A stretch of 7,897 bases of DNA, from positions 1 through 7,897 of the forward strand of contig JAITQQ010000086.1 in NCBI GenBank assembly GCA_031288855.1, written 5' to 3'. This DNA is from Prevotellaceae bacterium. Its GTDB lineage: Bacteria > Bacteroidota > Bacteroidia > Bacteroidales > UBA932. Below are positions 1 through 5,796 of this stretch, piece by piece. The notes under the pieces were generated by a model. The model made no database searches and was not told the DNA's origin. It worked only from the letters and a program-made list of their open reading frames with translations. Position 1 is the stretch's first letter, and the number at the start of each line of letters is the position of its first letter. The position numbers and the translations under genes were made by a program.

Positions 1-1
1 G

Positions 2-74
2 TGGTGCCACCACGAATCGAACGAGGGACACAAGGATTTTCAGTCCTTTGCTCTACCAGCTGAGCTATGGCACC
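2..74 (-). tRNA. tRNA-Phe (anticodon GAA)
   Basis: Read on the minus strand, the 73 bases fold as a complete cloverleaf. The acceptor stem is GGTGCCA with TGGCACC, the D stem GCTC with GAGC, and the anticodon stem AAGGA with TCCTT enclosing the loop CTGAAAA. The T loop is TTCGATT and the discriminator base is A (position 2). The anticodon GAA lies at 39-41 and reads Phe codons. One C follows at base 1 before the window edge, so an encoded CCA cannot be judged. The T stem CCTCG/CGTGG pairs at four of five positions and has a U-U mismatch at tRNA positions 51 and 63 (coordinates 24 and 12). A Bacteroidota-type promoter lies just upstream. Confidence 0.95.
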
Positions 75-91
75 TTGACTTAAACGGGCAA

Positions 92-121
92 CAAAGGTAA
101 AACTTTTTTTTAACTTTGCAA
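92..121 (-). promoter_or_regulatory. Promoter of tRNA-Phe (Bacteroidota type)
   Basis: On the minus strand a TTG at 121-119 is followed, after 19 bases, by TACCTTTG at 99-92. This fits the Bacteroidota primary sigma pattern of a -33 TTG/TTTG and a -7 TAnnTTTG. Transcription would start near 86, about 12 bases before the mature tRNA 5' end. Both elements are seen directly; activity is inferred. Confidence 0.7.
111..118 (+). promoter_or_regulatory. Candidate -7 box for the M16 peptidase operon
   Basis: TAACTTTG matches TAnnTTTG on the plus strand and ends 19 bases before the ATG at 138. That leaves a leader of roughly 13 bases. No TTG is found at the expected -33 distance, so this is weaker than the opposed tRNA promoter, whose -33 TTG directly adjoins it (119-121). 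Confidence 0.45.
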
Positions 122-137
122 AAAATATTCTGTTTTG

Positions 138-1358
138 ATGGAGACATGCCAACTCACACTTCCCAACGGACTGCGCATCGTGCACCGGCAAAGCCGCTCG
201 AATGTGGTGTATTGCGGACTGGCCGTTAACGCCGGATCACGCGACGAGCCCCTCGCCGAACACGGCATCGCACACTTTGTAGAGCACATGCTGTTCAAGG
301 GAACAAAAAAATATTCCGCTCATTTCATCAACAACCGGCTCGAAAACGTTGGCGGAGAGTTAAACGCTTTCACGGCCAAAGAAGAGACCGTAGTCCACGC
401 CACCATCCTGAAAAACGACTTGGGAAAAGCCCTCGAACTCATTGCCGACATGACGTTCAACCCTACCTTCCCTTCTAAAGAATTTGAAAAAGAAAGATTG
501 GTCATCCTCGATGAAATCAATGCCTACAAAGACAATCCGGCAGAACAGATTTTCGATGATTTTGAAGACCGTTTGTTCGCCCAAACAGCCGTCGGGCGGT
601 CGATACTTGGTAATGAGCAATCGCTTGCATCCCTTGCGCCGCAACAGCTCTTTCATTTTGTGACGCAATACTACCACCCGCAAAACATGATACTTTCTAT
701 AGTGGGTAAAATTTCCGTCAAGCGTATTGAACAACTATCCGCCAAATATTTCGGCGCTTTTGAAGCGCGCTCCCGGACACTCAACCACACTGCTCCCGGC
801 CCCTACGCGCCATTTCATATTCTACAACCACGCAACACGTATCAGGCGCACTGCATGCTCGGCAACCGGGCTTATTCGCTCTACCATCCCAAGCGTGTGG
901 CCATGTCGCTGTTCACCAATTATCTCGGCGGGCCTGCATCCAATTCACTGCTCAGCACCTTGCTGCGCGAAAAACACGGGTTGGTGTACACCGTAGAGGC
1001 CAACTACAGTCCTTATGCCGACTGCGGCGCTTTCAGCATTTACTTCGGCACGGATAAGGAAAACGTGCAAAAATGTCGCGATATTATTTCCGCAGCATTT
1101 GAAAAACTGCGGGAAACCCCGCTCGAGGGAAGGGCACTGCAACGCATAAAAAAACAGTTGATCGGGCAGTTGGCCATTGCTGCCGACAATGCCGAATCGC
1201 AAATGATTAGTCAGGCAAAGAGCGTACTCGCTTTTAATATTGTGGAAACGCCCGAACAAATCAAAGAAAAAATAAACGCCGTAACGGCCGCCGAACTGCA
1301 AGAAATTGCAGAAGAAATGCTTCATCCCGACCGGCTTTCCACTTTAATTTATACCTGA
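138..1358 (+). CDS. M16 family (insulinase-like) zinc metallopeptidase
   Basis: A 406-residue protein of the pitrilysin/insulinase family, in the usual size range of the bacterial single-chain forms related to mitochondrial processing peptidase. The inverted zinc motif HFVEH is at residues 46-50 (H46 and H50 as ligands, E49 as the catalytic base). A downstream glutamate, E126 in LDEINAY, sits 76 residues after H50, as expected for the third ligand. The C-terminal half contains the LREKHGLVY segment (R277, Y284), typical of the substrate-binding R/Y pair of this family. There is no signal peptide, so a cytoplasmic role in degrading or processing peptides is likely; the substrate is unknown. 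I chose ATG at 138; an in-frame TTG at 135 is also possible. The O-methyltransferase gene follows after 6 bases, so the two are probably co-transcribed. Confidence 0.93.
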   Translation: METCQLTLPNGLRIVHRQSRSNVVYCGLAVNAGSRDEPLAEHGIAHFVEHMLFKGTKKYSAHFINNRLENVGGELNAFTAKEETVVHATILKNDLGKALELIADMTFNPTFPSKEFEKERLVILDEINAYKDNPAEQIFDDFEDRLFAQTAVGRSILGNEQSLASLAPQQLFHFVTQYYHPQNMILSIVGKISVKRIEQLSAKYFGAFEARSRTLNHTAPGPYAPFHILQPRNTYQAHCMLGNRAYSLYHPKRVAMSLFTNYLGGPASNSLLSTLLREKHGLVYTVEANYSPYADCGAFSIYFGTDKENVQKCRDIISAAFEKLRETPLEGRALQRIKKQLIGQLAIAADNAESQMISQAKSVLAFNIVETPEQIKEKINAVTAAELQEIAEEMLHPDRLSTLIYT

Positions 1359-1364
1359 TTTCGC

Positions 1365-1991
1365 ATGAATCTCGACCAATATATTGAAGCGCACACTTCG
1401 CCCGCCGATCTTTTGCTCGACGAGCTGGTACGTTACACGCATCTTCACACCATGAATCCGCGCATGCTCTCGGGGCACATACAGGGGAGGCTGCTCGCCA
1501 TGTTCAGCGCCATGATCCAACCCCGGCGGATATTGGAAATCGGCACGTTTACCGGATATGCTACGCTCTGCTTAGCCAAAGGGCTTGCGCCCGGCGGCGA
1601 AATACACACCATAGAACGCAACGATGAATTGCACGACACGCTTTGTTCTTTTTTCCGGCGCAGCCCGCAAGCCAACCAAATAAAACTCCACATCGGCAAC
1701 GCCCTTGACCTCATCCCCACATTTCACGAAACGTTCGACCTTGTGTATATCGATGGCGACAAACGTGAATACACCGCCTACTACCACGCCGTTTTTGACA
1801 AGGTACGCAACGGCGGGTACATCATGGCAGACAACGTACTTTGGGACGGCAAAGTAACCGCCGACCCTTTGCCTAACGATGTGCAAACACAAAATATCAT
1901 GGCATTTAATGATCTGGTGCGCGACGACGAACGGGTCGAAAATCTTCTTCTTCCCTTGCGCGACGGGCTAATGATTATTCAAAAAAAATAG
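1365..1991 (+). CDS. Class I SAM-dependent O-methyltransferase (COG4122 type)
   Basis: This 208-residue protein has the layout of the catechol-O-methyltransferase-like family 3. An N-terminal cap contains RMLSGHIQGRLL (33-44). The SAM-binding motif ILEIGTFTGYA is at 57-66, with an acidic residue in TIERND (82-87). The metal/substrate site includes D130 in YIDGDK and D156-N157 in ADNVLWDG. Members of this family include the tRNA hydroxyuridine methyltransferase TrmR (YrrM) and methyltransferases of small catechols, and the sequence alone does not separate these roles. It follows the M16 peptidase gene by 6 bases and is probably in the same transcript. Its last 13 bases overlap the 3' end of the convergent porV-like gene. 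Confidence 0.92.
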   Translation: MNLDQYIEAHTSPADLLLDELVRYTHLHTMNPRMLSGHIQGRLLAMFSAMIQPRRILEIGTFTGYATLCLAKGLAPGGEIHTIERNDELHDTLCSFFRRSPQANQIKLHIGNALDLIPTFHETFDLVYIDGDKREYTAYYHAVFDKVRNGGYIMADNVLWDGKVTADPLPNDVQTQNIMAFNDLVRDDERVENLLLPLRDGLMIIQKK

Positions 1992-2989
1992 CCCAACGTA
2001 ACATAAAAAGTATTACTCAACGCGTTGTTGCTGCTTGATGCCGGCAGCCAGTAAGACGCATCAAACAACAACCGGTGGTAAGATATGCCGGCCCCAAAAG
2101 AAAAATGAGCACGGCCGCCATATTGTTCATGGTTGTACAAATAGCCTGCACGCGCCGCCAACAAATGATTCCACGTATATTCGCCGCCAAAACCAAACGT
2201 AATTTCCGAAAACGAATTTCCAAACGACTTGACCATACCGGCAAAAACACCCGCACCGGCATCGTCTTCCGGAACTAAGGGTTTATTTGCTTCCACGCCA
2301 AAACCCAACGCATGGATTTCCTGAAAATTCATTTCATAATGCACGCCCAACCGCAATGCCATAGGAAGAAATGCTGTTTCATTATTTCCGATATTCAACT
2401 TTGATCCTATATTTGCAAGTTGCAATCCGGCCGATAAAAATTGGCGCTCAACAGGAATGCGGAAATAAAATCCCGCATCGGCGGCAAACGCGCCGGCCGA
2501 CATTACCGACAACATACCGCGTTCCGCATAAATCGCCGACACGTAGCGGAACGCCAAGCCCATCGAAAAATATGGCGACAGTTGCCGCGAATATCCTACA
2601 TCAACAGCCCACTCCGCCGGACTTTGCGTAACGGTAGTCGTGCCATCCGTCAGGATAAATTTCCCGGCGGCAAAGTACGACACCGACCCGCTGAGGTAAT
2701 GGCCATTCCCTATTTTTCCGAAACCCGACAAATAAAGCACGCTCATGTCGTCGGACAAGGCATGCAGCCAAGGCGAATAGGAGAATGATACCCCACTTTT
2801 TTGCGTTTGGGAAAAAGCATATTTCGCTACATTAAAATGTTGCGAATTAATATCGGGGGAAGTCGCTACGCCAAGGTTTCCCATGCCCGTGGAACGCGCA
2901 TCGGGCGCCAGCGTAAGCACCGTAGGTATTTGCGCAAACACCGTGGCGCATAGTATGGCTAAAAAGAATATTCCAAATAATTTTTTCAA
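1979..2989 (-). CDS. porV: PorV-like outer-membrane beta-barrel protein (type IX secretion)
   Basis: 336 residues. The N-terminus is a clear Sec signal peptide: two lysines, a hydrophobic core and VFAQ, giving a likely cut after A19. The mature start, with LTLAPDARSTGMGNLGVATS (25-44), then SPDINSQHFN and YSPWL, strongly resembles PorV/LptO. PorV is the FadL-like barrel that shuttles cargo from the type IX translocon to the PorU attachment complex. Many short amphipathic strands and a terminal phenylalanine fit an outer-membrane barrel. It is shorter than I recall for typical PorV (about 390), so a PorV-family paralogue is possible. The start must be TTG at 2989: an in-frame TGA lies shortly upstream, and the ATG touching the lspA stop is in another frame. 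It is the last gene of the dksA-lspA-porV block, 16 bases after lspA. Confidence 0.8.
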   Translation of the reverse strand: MKKLFGIFFLAILCATVFAQIPTVLTLAPDARSTGMGNLGVATSPDINSQHFNVAKYAFSQTQKSGVSFSYSPWLHALSDDMSVLYLSGFGKIGNGHYLSGSVSYFAAGKFILTDGTTTVTQSPAEWAVDVGYSRQLSPYFSMGLAFRYVSAIYAERGMLSVMSAGAFAADAGFYFRIPVERQFLSAGLQLANIGSKLNIGNNETAFLPMALRLGVHYEMNFQEIHALGFGVEANKPLVPEDDAGAGVFAGMVKSFGNSFSEITFGFGGEYTWNHLLAARAGYLYNHEQYGGRAHFSFGAGISYHRLLFDASYWLPASSSNNALSNTFYVTLGYFF

Positions 2990-3005
2990 ATGCGGTTTTC
3001 TTCAT

Positions 3006-3617
3006 TTACTTTTTTAAGAAATAGCTGCGCTTAAATAATAGCAAATAAATCACCCCTATTGTAATGGCCGAATCGGCAATGTTGAACACCGGACGGAAAA
3101 AAACAAATTCCTCGCCTCCCCACACGGGAACCCATGCGGGAAAGGTAGTTTCGATGATCGGGAAATACAACATGTCCACAACCTTTCCTTGTAAAAAAGG
3201 CGCATAGCCGCCACCGGCGGGGAACAATGCAGCCACCTGTCCTGCCGACCCGGTAAACAACAGCCCGTAAAAAAGGCTGTCAATAATATTTCCCACCGCG
3301 CCGGCAAAGATTAATGCCATGCCCACCATCACGCCCACCGGAGCGCCTTTCTTCCGCAGTTTGGATATGTACAAACCAATCAACGCAACCAACGCAATAC
3401 GAAAAACCGTCAGAAAAATTTTCCCTATTTCTCCGCCGAATTTCAAGCCGAAAGCCATGCCGGCGTTTTCAGTAAAATAAATGGAAAACCAATTGCCAAA
3501 CACAGGAATACTCTCGTGAAGCGCCAAGTGTGTTTTGATCCAGATTTTCACAGCCTGATCGATAGCAAGAACTGCGACAATAATAATAACAGCAACTTTT
3601 CCGGAGGACAACCTCAT
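3006..3617 (-). CDS. lspA: Lipoprotein signal peptidase (signal peptidase II)
   Basis: This 203-residue inner-membrane aspartyl protease cleaves the signal peptide of diacylglyceryl prolipoproteins ahead of the lipidated cysteine. Family blocks are visible in order: a first membrane segment ending in DQAVK (D20), FTENAGMAFG (48-57) with conserved N51, GNIIDS (109-114), VVDML (146-150) and FNIADSAITIG (178-188). D113, D148 and D182 are the conserved aspartates that include the catalytic pair. Four hydrophobic segments are seen. At about 200 residues it is longer than the 160-170 of proteobacterial LspA. The extra length is a glycine/alanine-rich loop at about 119-145 between GNIID and VVD, which I recall as usual in Bacteroidota. 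It starts 53 bases after dksA and is probably co-transcribed with it and with porV. Confidence 0.96.
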   Translation of the reverse strand: MRLSSGKVAVIIIVAVLAIDQAVKIWIKTHLALHESIPVFGNWFSIYFTENAGMAFGLKFGGEIGKIFLTVFRIALVALIGLYISKLRKKGAPVGVMVGMALIFAGAVGNIIDSLFYGLLFTGSAGQVAALFPAGGGYAPFLQGKVVDMLYFPIIETTFPAWVPVWGGEEFVFFRPVFNIADSAITIGVIYLLLFKRSYFLKK

Positions 3618-3670
3618 GGGCTTATTGTTTTAAAATGGAATACTGAATAGGGCACGATTTTCTATTGCGG

Positions 3671-4063
3671 TTACTTGCTTTTAGCTTCAATGCTCAACGT
3701 GGCATGCGGAACCGATAAAAGACGTTCTTTGGGAATCAATTTTCCTGTTTCACGGCAAACGCCATAAGTTTTGTTTTCGATGCGCACCAGCGCCGCTTCC
3801 AATGAACGGATAAACTTTTGCTGACGAATGGCTAACTGTCCCGATTCTTCTTTGGAAAGTGCAGAAGCGCCTTCCTCCAACACTTTGAATGTGGGTGAAG
3901 TGTCTTCCGTATCGTTACTGCCGCTATGCGTTACGCTCGACATTAAAAGATCGTAATCTTTTTGCGCCTTATCCAATTTATCAAGAATTACAGCCTTAAA
4001 TTCCTGTAACTCCGCGTCGCTGTAGCGTGATTTCTCTGTTACCGCTATCTTACTCTTTACCAT
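3671..4063 (-). CDS. dksA: DksA/TraR-family transcription regulator
   Basis: 130 residues. An N-terminal coiled-coil region (about 15-85) carries an acidic tip, NDTEDTS. The C-terminal globular part has YGVCRETGKLIPKERL followed by VPHATLSIEAK. Family members reach into the RNA polymerase secondary channel and alter promoter response to ppGpp. Only one cysteine of the canonical four-cysteine zinc finger remains, the form I recall as usual in Bacteroidota homologues. The start is ATG at 4063 because a strong GGAGG (4075-4071) lies 7 bases before it and the coding match begins there. The open frame upstream to 4183 crosses the promoter and has no family similarity. In related genomes this gene normally follows ileS directly; here a defence cassette stands between them. 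Confidence 0.93.
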   Translation of the reverse strand: MVKSKIAVTEKSRYSDAELQEFKAVILDKLDKAQKDYDLLMSSVTHSGSNDTEDTSPTFKVLEEGASALSKEESGQLAIRQQKFIRSLEAALVRIENKTYGVCRETGKLIPKERLLSVPHATLSIEAKSK

Positions 4064-4070
4064 ACTCACT

Positions 4071-4075
4071 CCTCC
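4071..4075 (-). promoter_or_regulatory. Strong ribosome binding site of dksA
   Basis: GGAGG on the minus strand, 7 bases before ATG 4063. It decides the dksA start. I did not see so complete a Shine-Dalgarno sequence before the other genes in the window. Confidence 0.75.
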
Positions 4076-4092
4076 GGTGATTAAATAGGATG

Positions 4093-4123
4093 CGAATATA
4101 CAAACTTTTTTAAAGAAAGCCAA
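4093..4123 (-). promoter_or_regulatory. Candidate promoter for dksA-lspA-porV
   Basis: On the minus strand a TTG at 4123-4121 is followed, after 20 bases, by TATATTCG at 4100-4093, one mismatch from TAnnTTTG. Transcription would start near 4087, giving a leader of about 24 bases that carries the GGAGG. It would let dksA be expressed independently of ileS, from which the inserted cassette has separated it. Confidence 0.5.
4099..4106 (+). repeat. Left copy of an 8-base direct repeat flanking the cassette
   Basis: TACAAACT occurs here and again at 7567-7574, one copy at each end of the defence cassette. This copy lies at the dksA promoter. It could be a target-site or recombination junction, or chance in AT-rich DNA. 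Confidence 0.3.
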
Positions 4124-4145
4124 GATATTATGACAAATAATTTCG

Positions 4146-4153
4146 TACCTTTG
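4146..4153 (+). promoter_or_regulatory. -7 box in front of the PARIS-like operon
   Basis: TACCTTTG is a perfect TAnnTTTG match on the plus strand. Transcription would start near 4160, about 30 bases before the ATG at 4190. No clear TTG is found at the -33 distance, which may mean weak or activated expression. The box supports the 4190 start, since an ATG at 4130 would lie upstream of the transcript. Confidence 0.5.
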
Positions 4154-4189
4154 TATTTTTATACGAATGGCACACGTACACAAGCATAT

Positions 4190-5011
4190 ATGATACGATC
4201 AATCAAGATAGAAAAGTTTTGGGCGCAATATAATATTGATTGGCAACCTTATTCCGATGTAAATATTTTGGTCGGCATCAACGGTAGCGGAAAGAGTACA
4301 TTGTTGCGAATACTCGACGTTGCTTTATCGTGTCGCGACAGCGCAAGGCTTGATTTACACCGCTTCCTTTCACACGGATACGCCCTGCACATAGAAGGCG
4401 ATAACATCAATATTAAAATTAAAGACGGACAAGACGACAGCCTGTGTGATAACCATTGCAAATATCATTTTGTAAACACGTTTGATGAAATTATAAAAGA
4501 AAAGAAAGCGCTCGATCAAGAGTTGTCGCCGCTCGCCGCTCGCCTCATGGCAGCCATTTTCGACACCCACGAAATGTCGCTCAACAGTTACCGTTTGAAA
4601 GCGACGGAAAGCCAAGACGCCAGCATCCGCATCAACGAACGGCTACAACAGTGGATAACTACGGTGAATGACTTCTTTTTCACCACCAGAAAAACATTCG
4701 AGATACAAAGCAACAACGTATTTTTCAAACGCGAAAACGGCGAAAAATTATCGCTCGAACACCTCTCGGCAGGCGAAAAGCAATTGCTCATCATTCTAAC
4801 CCACGCGCTCATACAAGACCAGGAGCCCTTCATTCTACTAATGGACGAGCCCGAAATTTCTTTAGATATTGATTGGCAATATAAGCTTATTCACACCATC
4901 CGGAAATTCAACCCCAGTTGCCAATTGTTTATCGCCACCCACTCTCCCGGTATTTTCGGCGATGGGTGGAACGACAAGTTAGTTTTCATGGAAGAATTAT
5001 TGCAAAAGTAA
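4190..5011 (+). CDS. ABC/AAA_15-type ATPase, PARIS AriA-like
   Basis: 273 residues with every ABC-type ATPase motif. The N-terminal strand MIRSIKIEKF is followed by Walker A GINGSGKST (29-37), signature LSAGEKQLL (192-200), Walker B FILLMDEPE (214-222), a D-loop region ISLDID (223-228) and the switch histidine H251 in IATHSP. The middle (about 60-185) is variable and helical, as in OLD/RecF-like ATPases. The partner gene overlaps by one base (TAATG) and encodes a DUF4435 protein. An AAA_15 ATPase followed by DUF4435 is the signature of PARIS. There AriA forms a scaffold that holds the AriB nuclease and releases it on sensing a phage anti-restriction protein. AriA of the E. coli system is considerably longer, so this is a compact relative or a separate AAA-DUF4435 lineage. 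I chose ATG 4190 over 4130 because the latter lies upstream of the -7 box and adds residues unlike the family. Confidence 0.85.
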   Translation: MIRSIKIEKFWAQYNIDWQPYSDVNILVGINGSGKSTLLRILDVALSCRDSARLDLHRFLSHGYALHIEGDNINIKIKDGQDDSLCDNHCKYHFVNTFDEIIKEKKALDQELSPLAARLMAAIFDTHEMSLNSYRLKATESQDASIRINERLQQWITTVNDFFFTTRKTFEIQSNNVFFKRENGEKLSLEHLSAGEKQLLIILTHALIQDQEPFILLMDEPEISLDIDWQYKLIHTIRKFNPSCQLFIATHSPGIFGDGWNDKLVFMEELLQK

Positions 5012-5712
5012 TGATGCCCGGAAACAATTTCTATCGCAAGTGGGCGCGCTGGTACACCGATCAAACTTACCTGAAAAGGCTCGACGCTATTGTGCATGTG
5101 GAAGGCGAAACCGATAAAATATTCTGGAAACAGGTGCTCGCCCATGCCGGCCTGAACGTGCGGGCGGTGTCGGGGTCCGACAACCGGGAAGACCAAACTT
5201 CGGGGAAAAAACAGTGCATGAAATACCGGGCGTACCTGAATCCCCGCTTCTTTATTTGCATAGACAGCGACTATGATTATCTCAAACAGGCGCAACCGTT
5301 GTACGGCGTAAAAGATTTTATCCTGCAAACTTACACGTATGCCATAGAAAACCACTATCTGGCCTCCAATCCTTTCTTGCAAGACTTCTTGCAGGCGTAC
5401 TCTCGCACCATATATCCCGCTTTTCTGGCTCACTTGAACGACAACAGCCCGATTGACGAATTTTGCCGGTTTATCGTACCTTCCGCCAATCCTGCGGCTT
5501 TGGAAGCGTTACAACGGCGCATCAAAAAACGGTTGCACTCGCAACTTTCAAACCGCTACGCAGCTTCGGGGCTTACGGCCGACAACGCCTATCTGTACAT
5601 CAAGGCGAAGTTGCTCAAAAGCATATTGAGATGCAAAGAAAACCTTTCTTTCACGCATTTTCCCATGAACAAAATTCTGGAAGATGCAGCGCAGATAGGC
5701 AGAACACGTTAA
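5011..5712 (+). CDS. DUF4435 TOPRIM-like nuclease, PARIS AriB-like
   Basis: 233 residues. A TOPRIM-type core is visible. HVEGETDKIFW (29-39) supplies the acidic residue E31 (with E33 and D35), and FFICIDSDYD (80-89) supplies D85, D87 and D89 of the DxD motif. YAIENHYL (110-117) is the characteristic IEN segment of DUF4435. The C-terminal half is helical, basic and not recognised. In PARIS the equivalent AriB is the effector: once released from the ATPase it cleaves host tRNA (tRNA-Lys in E. coli) and stops growth. Whether this protein cuts the same target is inference. The start is the ATG overlapping the ATPase stop (TAATG), with a second ATG immediately after it. GC content is high here: bases 5161-5220 contain 36 G/C of 60. 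Confidence 0.83.
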   Translation: MMPGNNFYRKWARWYTDQTYLKRLDAIVHVEGETDKIFWKQVLAHAGLNVRAVSGSDNREDQTSGKKQCMKYRAYLNPRFFICIDSDYDYLKQAQPLYGVKDFILQTYTYAIENHYLASNPFLQDFLQAYSRTIYPAFLAHLNDNSPIDEFCRFIVPSANPAALEALQRRIKKRLHSQLSNRYAASGLTADNAYLYIKAKLLKSILRCKENLSFTHFPMNKILEDAAQIGRTR

Positions 5713-5796
5713 TCATTTTTACATAAAATATATACAACATTTTCGGCAAAAATCATAGTTTATTGTCAAATTTGTTATATATTTGCATATTATTTT
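5713..5796. other. AT-rich spacer between the two defence modules
   Basis: 84 very AT-rich bases separate the DUF4435 gene from the AbiE-like pair. They contain the AbiE -7 box, a perfect 8-base palindrome CAAATTTG (5767-5774) and two close copies of a TTTG-ATAT motif (5771-5780 and 5782-5790), about one helical turn apart. No hairpin terminator was seen after the DUF4435 gene. AbiEi-type antitoxins bind repeats in their own promoter, so these are candidate operator parts; low sequence complexity makes this uncertain. Confidence 0.35.
5778..5785 (+). promoter_or_regulatory. -7 box of the AbiE-like toxin-antitoxin operon
   Basis: TATATTTG matches TAnnTTTG exactly and ends 11 bases before ATG 5797. 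The start of transcription would be near 5791, giving a leader of only about 6 bases. A TTG at 5763-5765 is too close (12 bases) to be a normal -33 element. Confidence 0.5.

Noticed and set aside
1..74. tRNA-Phe as an integration site for the defence cassette
   Set aside because: The cassette is about 4 kb away, and no integrase or tRNA-end repeat was seen near it.
945..1325. Minus-strand open frame opposite the M16 peptidase
   Set aside because: It mirrors a gene with clear catalytic motifs and has no recognisable features of its own.
2371..2788. Two plus-strand open frames opposite porV
   Set aside because: They are basic, low in hydrophobic structure and have no promoter; they are antisense shadows of a well-supported gene.
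2930..2989. Possible lipobox cysteine (C14) in the porV signal peptide
   Set aside because: The residues before the cysteine are AIL, without the small residue needed at -1, and a signal peptidase I site VFA-Q follows.
4064..4183. N-terminal extension of dksA by 40 residues
   Set aside because: It runs through the dksA promoter and ribosome site and shows no family similarity.
4130..4189. Earlier ATG for the ATPase gene, adding 20 residues
   Set aside because: It lies upstream of the TACCTTTG box and the added residues do not resemble the start of ABC-type ATPases, which begin with the strand seen at 4190.
4918..5010. Earlier TTG start for the DUF4435 gene inside the ATPase gene
   Set aside because: This stretch codes for the conserved ATPase C-terminus in another frame; the TAATG overlap is the normal coupling arrangement.
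5713..5796. CRISPR or tandem-repeat structure in the AT-rich spacer
   Set aside because: There are only two short imperfect repeats and no regular spacing or spacers.
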